DNA of 48,964 nucleotides from the NCBI GenBank assembly GCA_902635865.1, contig CACPPD010000004.1, forward strand, positions 1 through 48,964, given 5' to 3'. This DNA comes from an uncultured Pelagibacteraceae bacterium. GTDB taxonomy: Bacteria > Pseudomonadota > Alphaproteobacteria > Pelagibacterales > Pelagibacteraceae. The notes under the pieces are model-generated. The model had not been told where the DNA came from and made no database searches. It worked only from the letters and a program-made list of their open reading frames with translations. Shown here in pieces: positions 18,668 to 26,013 of this stretch (within the stretch, counting starts at the first letter, position 1; every line of letters begins with the position of its first letter). The position numbers and the translations under genes are program-made.

Positions 18668-20353
18668 TTAGGAATTTTTAAGACCTTCAATTACTTTAAT
18701 ATTGATTTTTTCTCTCATATCGTCTTCGGTGTCATCAAAAGTTAAAACGTTGTTCCAAAAATATCTTGCTTGAATTTTTCGATTTAATTTCCATAAAATA
18801 TCTCCATAATGATCATTCACGATTGGGTCATCTGGCATTAATTCTACAGCTCTTTTTAAATACTTTTCTGCTTCTAAATAATCCTCTATTAAAAAATAAG
18901 CCCATCCAATTGAATCAATAATATATGGATCATTGCTTTTTAAATCATATGCTGTTTTCAACATATCCATTGCTTCATTAATTTTATAATCACGCTCTAA
19001 CCAAGAGTAAGCAAGGTAATTTAAAATATATGCATCACTAGGATCAATTTTAAGCGCATGCAGTAAATCTTCATCTGACTTTTCATAATTTCCCATTCTT
19101 TCATAACTACCACCTCTTCGATACAATACATCTGATTTAATAAGTGAATTGTCATCTAGTGTTAAAATAATTTCCGTATAACGATCTATTGCCTTTTCAT
19201 AATTTTTAGAATTTTTATAAAAATTGGCTAAATCAAAAATCATTTTTATATTTGGATTTTGAATTTTATTAAATTTTAAATCTATATATTTAATTCCGTT
19301 TTCATAATCCTGCTCTTGAATTATTATTTGAGCTTCTTTTTTTAATCTAAACCAATAATAAAATTCATCTTCTTTTTTAAAGTTTTTTAAAATCTTTTTT
19401 ACTTTGTCATATTCATCATTAAGATAAAAATTTTCTGCAACCAATGACAAATTAAATTCAAACTTAGGATTTAAATAGTTTGACAAATTTAAATAAAAAT
19501 TTGATTTTTCAAAATTATCCTGAGAAGAATAAAGATTAGAGATCAAAAATAAAAACTCACTTACAAGATCATTATGATCTTTGCATGAAAAAATTTTCCC
19601 AAAATCCTCGAATTTTTCTTTATCTACCCAACTTTTACTTTGTGAAAGTAAAAGTGTTGAATTTATATAATCAATTTGCTCAACAACTAATCTTGCTTCA
19701 TTTAATTTGTTGTTGTCAATTAAATGATTAAGATAAAAGAAAATGTATCTTGAATAATCACCCTGTTGATTATTTATTAAATTAAGAAAAAATGATGAGG
19801 TTCTTTTATCTTCAATATAACATCTTTGGAATGTCTCAGCTATAAGAGACAGGTTCCCAAAATTTTTTTTGTTATTTAATATTTTTTTATTTTTAAATGT
19901 ATAAATGTACTGTTTTAGAATTTCAAATATAACTAGGTTTATACTATCTTCATCTTGAAATTTTAAACTTTGTGTTAAATATTCGTCAGCCTTTTTAAAG
20001 TTATTTTTTTTAAAACTGTCAATTATTAAAATTATATAAGCATCATAAAAATTTGAATTAGATTTGTTTACATTGTTATTTAATACATTAATTGCTTGAG
20101 GTACTTTGTTGTCTAAAACTAAGGAATTAACATATCTTTTTAAATAACTGTCATGTTTATTAATTAATACTTTAGTTAAGTTAAAAAATTTTAAAGCTTC
20201 AGAATTATCTCGATTTTCAAATGCAATAATTCCAGAAAAATAATTTGATAAATCTCTTGAGTTGAAATCATTAAAAGTAGCACTTTTAGAATACAAAGGT
20301 GTCTGATAAGATATAAATATTAATAGTACTAATTTAAGAAATTTTAGGAACAT
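18668..20353 (-). CDS. Secreted/periplasmic TPR-repeat protein
   Basis: The 561-residue protein begins with a Sec-type signal sequence (LKLVLLIFISYQTPLYSKSA). The C-terminal 200 residues contain a clear TPR array, for example YEKAIDRYTEI, YEKSDEDLLHALKIDPSDAYILNYLAYSW and YLEAEKYLKRAVELMPDDPIVNDHYGDILW. The N-terminal half is more divergent, with probable helical repeats. TPR proteins of this size upstream of ispE occur in other alphaproteobacteria, but the partner and role are unknown. Its ATG is 11 nt from the divergent uracil-DNA glycosylase start. Confidence 0.85.
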   Translation of the reverse strand: MFLKFLKLVLLIFISYQTPLYSKSATFNDFNSRDLSNYFSGIIAFENRDNSEALKFFNLTKVLINKHDSYLKRYVNSLVLDNKVPQAINVLNNNVNKSNSNFYDAYIILIIDSFKKNNFKKADEYLTQSLKFQDEDSINLVIFEILKQYIYTFKNKKILNNKKNFGNLSLIAETFQRCYIEDKRTSSFFLNLINNQQGDYSRYIFFYLNHLIDNNKLNEARLVVEQIDYINSTLLLSQSKSWVDKEKFEDFGKIFSCKDHNDLVSEFLFLISNLYSSQDNFEKSNFYLNLSNYLNPKFEFNLSLVAENFYLNDEYDKVKKILKNFKKEDEFYYWFRLKKEAQIIIQEQDYENGIKYIDLKFNKIQNPNIKMIFDLANFYKNSKNYEKAIDRYTEIILTLDDNSLIKSDVLYRRGGSYERMGNYEKSDEDLLHALKIDPSDAYILNYLAYSWLERDYKINEAMDMLKTAYDLKSNDPYIIDSIGWAYFLIEDYLEAEKYLKRAVELMPDDPIVNDHYGDILWKLNRKIQARYFWNNVLTFDDTEDDMREKINIKVIEGLKNS

Positions 20354-20364
20354 GTGGCTATATT

Positions 20365-21084
20365 ATGACTAAAAAAGTGATAAATCAAAATACCAAATTA
20401 AACCAAGAACTAATTAATACTATTGAGCCAAAATTTATATTCGCTGATAAACCAATAAATAGATTTAATATTTTAGAAACGAACAATGGCACCCTGCAAA
20501 TTAATAAAGAAGAATTACTTAAAAATTTAAAAGATCAAATAAATTCAATTGAAAATTGTAAATTGAAAGAAAATTCAAACAAAATTATTTTAGGTGAGGG
20601 AAATATAAATAGCCCTTTAATGTTAATTGGAGAGTCTCCTGGGGCTGAAGAAGAAAAATTGGGTGTCCCATTTAGAGGAGAAGTTGGCGAACTTCTTAAC
20701 AAAATGCTTATAGCCATCAATATTAAGAGACAAAATATTTACAGTAGTTATGCAATCAATTTTAGACCACCTGATGATAGAAAACCAACCTCAACTGAAA
20801 TCAAAAGATACTCAGTATTTTTGAAGGAGCATATATCGATTATAAACCCAAAGATTATTGTTTTGATGGGTAGTTCGGCAATGGAAGCTGTAACAGGAAT
20901 AAGTGAAAAAATAACTACTGAAAGAGGACATTGGAAGGAAGTGATTTTAAAAAACAAAACATTCACTATAATGATAACTTTTAATCCATCTTACTTAATC
21001 CGTTTTCCAGAAAACAAAAAACACTCATGGGAAGATTTAAAGAAAATTAGAGATAAAATCAAAGATCTTAAGTTAAAAATTTGA
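20365..21084 (+). CDS. Uracil-DNA glycosylase, family 4-like, Fe-S cysteines mostly lost
   Basis: Family-4 UDG motifs are recognisable: GEGN at 77-80, motif 1 GESPGAEEEKLGVPFRGEVG from residue 89, FRPPDDRKP, and a C-terminal motif NPSYLIR. The N-terminal 60 residues are a poorly conserved extension. Known family-4 enzymes bind 4Fe-4S with four cysteines. Only Cys65 remains; the position of the third cysteine is Phe133 and that of the fourth is Tyr149. The His of the usual HPxxLLR motif is Asn207. It may still remove uracil, but its chemistry is uncertain. It overlaps rnhB by 1 nt (TGATG). Confidence 0.82.
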   Translation: MTKKVINQNTKLNQELINTIEPKFIFADKPINRFNILETNNGTLQINKEELLKNLKDQINSIENCKLKENSNKIILGEGNINSPLMLIGESPGAEEEKLGVPFRGEVGELLNKMLIAINIKRQNIYSSYAINFRPPDDRKPTSTEIKRYSVFLKEHISIINPKIIVLMGSSAMEAVTGISEKITTERGHWKEVILKNKTFTIMITFNPSYLIRFPENKKHSWEDLKKIRDKIKDLKLKI

Positions 21085-21656
21085 TGAAGATAATTGCTGG
21101 AGTTGATGAGGTTGGTAGAGGCAGTTTAATTGGGCCTGTTTATGCTTCAGCAGTAATTTTAAAAAAATCAATTAATCAAAAGTTATTAAAAGATTCAAAA
21201 TCATTAAGTAAAAAAGATAGAGAGTATCTATGTACATATATAAAAAAAAATTCTACTTGGTCCATAGGCAAAGCTTCTGTCAAAGAAATAGAAAAGCTGA
21301 ATATACTACAAGCAAGTTTGCTGGCTATGAAAAGAGCTATAAAAAAACTTAAGAAAAAACCAACACACATTCTGATAGATGGAAATAAAACTCCAGAATT
21401 AGAAAATTATAATTTAAAATCAGTTATTAAAGGAGATAAAAAAATCCCCTCTATTTCGGCAGCTTCTATAATTGCAAAAGTATCAAGGGATAAATTTATA
21501 ATTAACTTATCAAAAAAAAATAAAGGCTATGATTGGGATAAAAACTTTGGGTACGGAACAAAACAGCACTTAAAAGCTTTGAAAAAATTAGGTATTACTA
21601 AACATCATAGAAAAACTTTTTCACCAATTTCTAAAATAAATTTACACTACATCTAG
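21084..21656 (+). CDS. rnhB: Ribonuclease HII
   Basis: RNase HII cleaves the RNA strand of RNA-DNA hybrids and misincorporated ribonucleotides. The active-site start IAGVDEVGRGSLIGPVYASAV supplies the Asp-Glu pair, ILIDGN the third acidic residue, and AKVSRDKFI the fourth; GYGTKQHLKAL and HHRKTFSPI are family hallmarks. I prefer the ATG at 21084 (MKIIAGVDE) over the TTG one codon earlier, because it overlaps the UDG stop as TGATG. ccrM follows after 92 bp, a conserved alphaproteobacterial neighbour. Confidence 0.96.
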   Translation: MKIIAGVDEVGRGSLIGPVYASAVILKKSINQKLLKDSKSLSKKDREYLCTYIKKNSTWSIGKASVKEIEKLNILQASLLAMKRAIKKLKKKPTHILIDGNKTPELENYNLKSVIKGDKKIPSISAASIIAKVSRDKFIINLSKKNKGYDWDKNFGYGTKQHLKALKKLGITKHHRKTFSPISKINLHYI

Positions 21657-21748
21657 TTACCTTCTAATTTAGAAACACTAATCGAATCCAAATTTTTCAA
21701 TCTCAGGTTGACCGTAGAATCCATTTGGAGTCTAATTAATTTTTACAA
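21657..21748 (+). promoter_or_regulatory. ccrM upstream region with three GANTC methylation sites
   Basis: This 92-bp intergenic stretch holds GAATC at 21684-21688, GAATC at 21717-21721 and GAGTC at 21728-21732, that is three GANTC sites within 49 bp directly upstream of the gene for the GANTC methyltransferase. In Caulobacter, GANTC methylation of the ccrM promoter region modulates its own transcription, so a similar feedback is plausible. A TTAA half-site lies near 21735. No clear full CtrA box was seen. Confidence 0.5.
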
Positions 21749-22819
21749 ATGAAAACTGATTTCAAAAATAAAATAATTAATGGAGATAGTCTCGAAGAAT
21801 TAAAAAAAATTCCACGTGAAACTTTTGATTTAATTTTTGCTGATCCTCCTTACAACTTACAATTAAAAAGTGAATTAACTAGACCCGATAGATCAAAGGT
21901 TAATGCGGTAAATGATAAGTGGGATCAATTTGAAAATTTTAAAAAATATGATGATTTCACTTATGAATGGCTTAGTGAATGTAAAAGAATTTTAAAAAAA
22001 GATGGAGCAATTTGGGTTATAGGAAGCTACCATAATATTTTTAGAGTTGGCACGGCAATCCAAAATTTAGGTTTCTGGATTTTAAACGATGTTATTTGGA
22101 ATAAAAACAATCCAATGCCAAACTTTAGAGGAACACGTTTTACTAACGCTCATGAAACTTTGATATGGGCTTCTAAAAGTGAAAAATCAAAATACACATT
22201 CAATTATCAATCTCTAAAATGCTTAAATGATGATTTGCAAATGAGATCAAATTGGGATCTTCCAATATGCAATGGTTCTGAAAGACTTAAAAAGGATGGA
22301 AAAAAAATTCACTCTACACAAAAACCAGAAGCACTATTACATAGAATTTTACTGGCTACATCTAATAAAAATGACCTCATACTTGACCCTTTTTTAGGAT
22401 CAGGAACAACAGCTACAGTAGCAAAAAAACTAGGAAGAAATTATTTTGGAATAGAAAAAGAAAAAAATTATTTTAAAGCTGCTGAGCAACGCATAAAAGA
22501 TACAAAGCCTATTGAGGACGATTTATTAGATACGCTTAAAAATAATAGATCAAAACCAAGAATTCCTTTTGGTTCATTAGTTGAGCTTGGAATAATTAAA
22601 CCTGGAACTAATATTTTTGATAATAAGAAAAAAATAACAGCCAGAATTATGGCTGATGGTAGTATAAAACATAATCAAGCAGAAGGTTCTATACACAAAG
22701 TTGCGGCTACTATTTTAGGAGCTGAAAGTTGCAACGGATGGACTTTTTGGCACTGTGATATAAATGGACGAACCTATCCTATTGATTATCTAAGACAAAG
22801 ATTAATTTCTAAAAATTAA
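21749..22819 (+). CDS. ccrM: Adenine-specific DNA methyltransferase CcrM (GANTC)
   Basis: CcrM methylates the adenine of GANTC and couples gene expression to the cell cycle in alphaproteobacteria. It is a beta-class N6-adenine methyltransferase: DPPYNLQL at 32-39 precedes the SAM-binding DPFLGSGTT at 213-221. The C-terminal part (about 265-356: IPFGSLVELGIIKPGTNIFD to GWTFWHCDINGRTYPIDYLRQ) is the CcrM-specific DNA-recognition extension. The 356 residues match Caulobacter CcrM. No cognate restriction gene is nearby, so it is an orphan regulator. Its TAA overlaps the convergent monooxygenase stop by 4 nt. Confidence 0.96.
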   Translation: MKTDFKNKIINGDSLEELKKIPRETFDLIFADPPYNLQLKSELTRPDRSKVNAVNDKWDQFENFKKYDDFTYEWLSECKRILKKDGAIWVIGSYHNIFRVGTAIQNLGFWILNDVIWNKNNPMPNFRGTRFTNAHETLIWASKSEKSKYTFNYQSLKCLNDDLQMRSNWDLPICNGSERLKKDGKKIHSTQKPEALLHRILLATSNKNDLILDPFLGSGTTATVAKKLGRNYFGIEKEKNYFKAAEQRIKDTKPIEDDLLDTLKNNRSKPRIPFGSLVELGIIKPGTNIFDNKKKITARIMADGSIKHNQAEGSIHKVAATILGAESCNGWTFWHCDINGRTYPIDYLRQRLISKN

Positions 22820-23958
22820 CTTTTATAAATTTTACCCAAATAACTTTCTAAAAATTTTTTATTTTTAGTTAAAAGTTTTAAAAAAATATTTCTAAAAATG
22901 ATCATAATTGGATTTGATAAATGGAAGGCAAATTGATTGAAATTAGATCTACTGTTAATCATTTTTACTCTCTTTAATCTGATATCATAAAAATTATTAT
23001 TATTTATAAAGCATTCATATAATTCATTAGCACCCTCAATTGATTGGGAAGCTCCCTGCGCAAATGAAGGTGAAAAAGCAAAAAATGCATCTCCTACAAG
23101 GAATATATTTTTTGGAGGATTATATAAGTTTTTACTTACAAATATTGGAAATAATTTAATATTTTGAAGACTTTCCAAAAAACTTTGAGAAACTTTTTGA
23201 GATAATTTTAATTTAATATTTTTTATAAAAGAACTTTCGGTAAAAAGATTATAGTTCTCTTGCTCGTTTGAATTTAATTTATGTTTTAAAATACCAATAA
23301 AATTTAAATTTTTATCATTATTAATTGGATAAACAACATAATGAAAATTCGGTCCCAAGAACAAAGAAATATTTTCTTCATTTATATTTTGAAAATTTTC
23401 TCTCGATATAGTGCCCCTAATAGCAATCGTATCATTGTAAATTGGTTTTGATTTATTGGTTGTAATTAACAACTTCCCTTTAGAAAACACACCGTCTGAA
23501 ATAATTAAGTAATCACAAGTTATATTATTTTTATCAAATATTAATTTTATTGAATCTTTATCGTAAACAATCTGTTCAATATTGTGGTTATATTTAATTA
23601 TATCTTCGTTTATTTGTTTTTTTAAAAATTGAAGCAATTTTGATCTTTTCAATGTTGTGTATTTGCAATCTTCGGAATTAAATTTTGAAATGTCTAAGTC
23701 ACAAATTTTTTTTGAATTTTTAATTTCATAAAAATCAATTTTTTTTGGATTAAATTTTTCTTCTTCAGTGAAAGAAGTGAAGCCTATTTTATTTAAAAGC
23801 TTTACACTATTCACCGACAACTGAATTCCATAACCTTCTTCCATTTCTATTGAATTCCTTTTTTCATAAATGGTGACCTGGTAATCCTTATGATCTTTGA
23901 ATAAATTAGCAATATACAAACCAGAAATTCCAGCACCAATTATTGCAATTTTTTTCAT
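22816..23958 (-). CDS. FAD-dependent monooxygenase (PHBH/UbiH-like fold)
   Basis: A Rossmann GxGxxG at the N-terminus (IAIIGAGISGLYIANL) and the second FAD motif LVGDAFFAFSPSFAQGASQSIEGANEL place it in the group A flavin monooxygenases, with UbiH/UbiF and salicylate hydroxylase-like enzymes. At 380 residues the catalytic body is complete. Whether it hydroxylates a ubiquinone precursor or another aromatic cannot be told from the sequence. It is transcribed after mutY with an ATGA overlap. Confidence 0.82.
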   Translation of the reverse strand: MKKIAIIGAGISGLYIANLFKDHKDYQVTIYEKRNSIEMEEGYGIQLSVNSVKLLNKIGFTSFTEEEKFNPKKIDFYEIKNSKKICDLDISKFNSEDCKYTTLKRSKLLQFLKKQINEDIIKYNHNIEQIVYDKDSIKLIFDKNNITCDYLIISDGVFSKGKLLITTNKSKPIYNDTIAIRGTISRENFQNINEENISLFLGPNFHYVVYPINNDKNLNFIGILKHKLNSNEQENYNLFTESSFIKNIKLKLSQKVSQSFLESLQNIKLFPIFVSKNLYNPPKNIFLVGDAFFAFSPSFAQGASQSIEGANELYECFINNNNFYDIRLKRVKMINSRSNFNQFAFHLSNPIMIIFRNIFLKLLTKNKKFLESYLGKIYKS

Positions 23959-24941
23959 TTATGACTTTCTAAAAATTTAACTATCTTTTTTGTAAATGTT
24001 GGCAGTGTATAATTTTGAAGCTTTGTTGGATCAATCCAATAATTATTTTTATTTAAATTATATTTATTTTTAAATTCAATTTTAATATTCATGTTCATAT
24101 TAGACATTTTAAAATTCAAATCTTTATCAAAATTTTTAGGATTATTTACTTCCTCCATCGGGAAGATATTAAAATTTTTCAAAAAATTAAATTTATTATT
24201 TTTGATTAATAAATAATGATTATTTTTTTTATAAACATTTAGCTTGTAAAAAGTTTCCTTATCTTTTTTTTTAAATTTTACTAAATCAAAATTTTTATTT
24301 TTAAATGATTTGCATTTTTTTACTAATGGACAATTCCTACAATTAGGACTAACAGGTTTACAAATTAGTGCTCCTAATTCCATTAAAGCTTGAGCATAAT
24401 CGCTAGACCTTTTGATAGATGTTCCAAAAATTTTTTTCTTCTCGTGTAAATTTTCTTTTTTTATTTGATCTTGTTTTTTTAAAAATAAGTATCTCTTTAA
24501 TACTCTTTCAATATTACCATCTACAGGAATTATTGGTTCATTGAATGCAATTGCAGAAATTGCACTTGCTGTATAATCTCCAATTCCTGGAAGTGACTTT
24601 AAATCTACAAAATTTCTAGGTATTTTTTTATTAAAATTTTTAACAACTATTTGAGCTGTTTTTTTTAAATTTCTTACTCTTGAATAGTATCCAAGACCCT
24701 CCCAAAGTTTAATTAATTTTCTATCATCATATTTAGATAATTTTTCTATTGTGGGAATATTTTTTATAAATCTGTTAAAGTAAGGTATTACCGTTGTAAC
24801 CTGGGTTTGCTGCAACATAAATTCACTTATTAAAGTGTAGTATTGCTTTTTTGTTTGAGAAACATTCTTTCTCCAAGGTAAAGATCTTTTATTTAAATCA
24901 TACCAATTAAGAATATTATTTGTTATTATTGGATCTTTCAT
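23955..24941 (-). CDS. mutY: A/G-specific adenine DNA glycosylase
   Basis: MutY removes adenine mispaired with 8-oxoguanine. From the ATG at 24941, catalytic Glu40 lies in SEFMLQQTQV, the helix-hairpin-helix LPGIGDYTASAI precedes catalytic Asp141 in PVDGNIERVL, and the 4Fe-4S loop is Cys194-x6-Cys201-x2-Cys204-x5-Cys210. The C-terminal 100 residues are the NUDIX-like 8-oxoG recognition domain, poorly conserved here. A longer frame to 24986 exists, but the family N-terminus and the adjoining dciA start make 24941 right (328 aa). The start codon abuts the dciA ATG, together reading CATATG. Confidence 0.94.
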   Translation of the reverse strand: MKDPIITNNILNWYDLNKRSLPWRKNVSQTKKQYYTLISEFMLQQTQVTTVIPYFNRFIKNIPTIEKLSKYDDRKLIKLWEGLGYYSRVRNLKKTAQIVVKNFNKKIPRNFVDLKSLPGIGDYTASAISAIAFNEPIIPVDGNIERVLKRYLFLKKQDQIKKENLHEKKKIFGTSIKRSSDYAQALMELGALICKPVSPNCRNCPLVKKCKSFKNKNFDLVKFKKKDKETFYKLNVYKKNNHYLLIKNNKFNFLKNFNIFPMEEVNNPKNFDKDLNFKMSNMNMNIKIEFKNKYNLNKNNYWIDPTKLQNYTLPTFTKKIVKFLESHK

Positions 24942-25430
24942 ATGCAATCTAAAAATAATACTAAGCAGAGAAACGCTAGCATTCAAGGATTAAGATCTTT
25001 CAAAGACACTTTGCCAAAAAATGTCAAAAAAATAATAAATAAAAAAGGTCATGTATATTCAGAAACGCTGAGCAATTGGAAATATTTAGTAGGAAGCGAA
25101 TTATTTAAAATTTGCTATCCAAAAACATTTAAAAATTCAAATAAATTTGGTGTTAGTACCTTAATGGTTATGGTGAAGCGAGGACATGAAGTTGACGTAG
25201 AATATTCGAAAAGAGATATTTTAGATAAAATAAATAATTTTTTTGGATATTCTGTTGTTGAAAAGCTTAAATTCATAAGTTTTGATGATGAACATGAAAT
25301 GACGGGCTCGGGTGAAACAAAGGTTAAAAATGTGGCAATTAGTAAATACCAAGATAAGATTAAAGGTGTTAAAAACGAAAAAATTAAAAAATCATTAACT
25401 GAGTTAACCAGAGTTTTTAGAGAGAAATGA
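24942..25430 (+). CDS. DciA-like replication protein (DUF721)
   Basis: The 162-residue protein shows the DUF721 pattern: WKYLVGSELFKICYPKTFKN, then LMVMVKRGHEVDVEYSKRDILDKINNFFGYSVVEKLKF. DUF721 proteins include DciA, which loads the replicative helicase DnaB in bacteria lacking DnaC/DnaI. The position between mutY and dsbA is conserved in alphaproteobacteria. Its start touches the divergent mutY start with no intergenic base, so the promoter must lie within mutY. It overlaps the next gene as ATGA. Confidence 0.75.
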   Translation: MQSKNNTKQRNASIQGLRSFKDTLPKNVKKIINKKGHVYSETLSNWKYLVGSELFKICYPKTFKNSNKFGVSTLMVMVKRGHEVDVEYSKRDILDKINNFFGYSVVEKLKFISFDDEHEMTGSGETKVKNVAISKYQDKIKGVKNEKIKKSLTELTRVFREK

Positions 25431-26005
25431 AAAAAATTATATTCTTAATATTAATATTTTTTACTACAGTCTTAAATGTACAAGCTGGGGAAATTAAAAG
25501 GATAACTGTTGGTAACAAAGATGCAAAAATAACTATTATAGCTTTTGAATCATTAACATGTAGTCATTGTGCTAATTTTCATAAGAATGTTTATCCTCAA
25601 TTAAAGGAAGAGTATCTTGATACTGGACTCGCTAAAATAGAATTTAGACATTTTCCATTAGACATAGCAGCCTTTAATGCATCTAAAGTTTCTCAGTGTA
25701 AGAATGATGGAAATTCGGATATCCTTCAAAGTTTATATGCTAATCAACAAAAATGGGTAAAGGGAAGTTCGATACAAGAGGCAAATAAGAATTTACAAAA
25801 ATTTTTAATAGGTGAAGGATTTAGTGTTGATTTTGATACTTGTATAAATAATAAGGAAATTGAAGATTTTGTATTAAACGATCGAATCGAGGGAGCAAGT
25901 AACTTCAAAGTGAACGCAACTCCTACGATTATTATTAACAACGAAAAATTTGAAAAAACTCTAAATTATAAAAATTTAAAAAAAGCGCTAGAAAAACTGA
26001 TATAA
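25427..26005 (+). CDS. DsbA-like thiol:disulfide protein
   Basis: This periplasmic thioredoxin-fold protein has a signal peptide (residues 1-20, ending VQA). The redox motif CSHC is Cys45-Cys48 within FESLTCSHCANFHK, a helical insertion follows, and the cis-proline segment is NATPTIIIN. Two further cysteines lie in the helical domain (SQCKND, DTCINN). The sequence resembles the DsbA/BdbD type found beside smc in alphaproteobacteria. It starts ATGA-coupled to the DUF721 gene. A catalytic role in disulfide formation is likely by family; no DsbB is seen here. Confidence 0.87.
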   Translation: MKKIIFLILIFFTTVLNVQAGEIKRITVGNKDAKITIIAFESLTCSHCANFHKNVYPQLKEEYLDTGLAKIEFRHFPLDIAAFNASKVSQCKNDGNSDILQSLYANQQKWVKGSSIQEANKNLQKFLIGEGFSVDFDTCINNKEIEDFVLNDRIEGASNFKVNATPTIIINNEKFEKTLNYKNLKKALEKLI

Positions 26006-26013
26006 GTTAGTGC

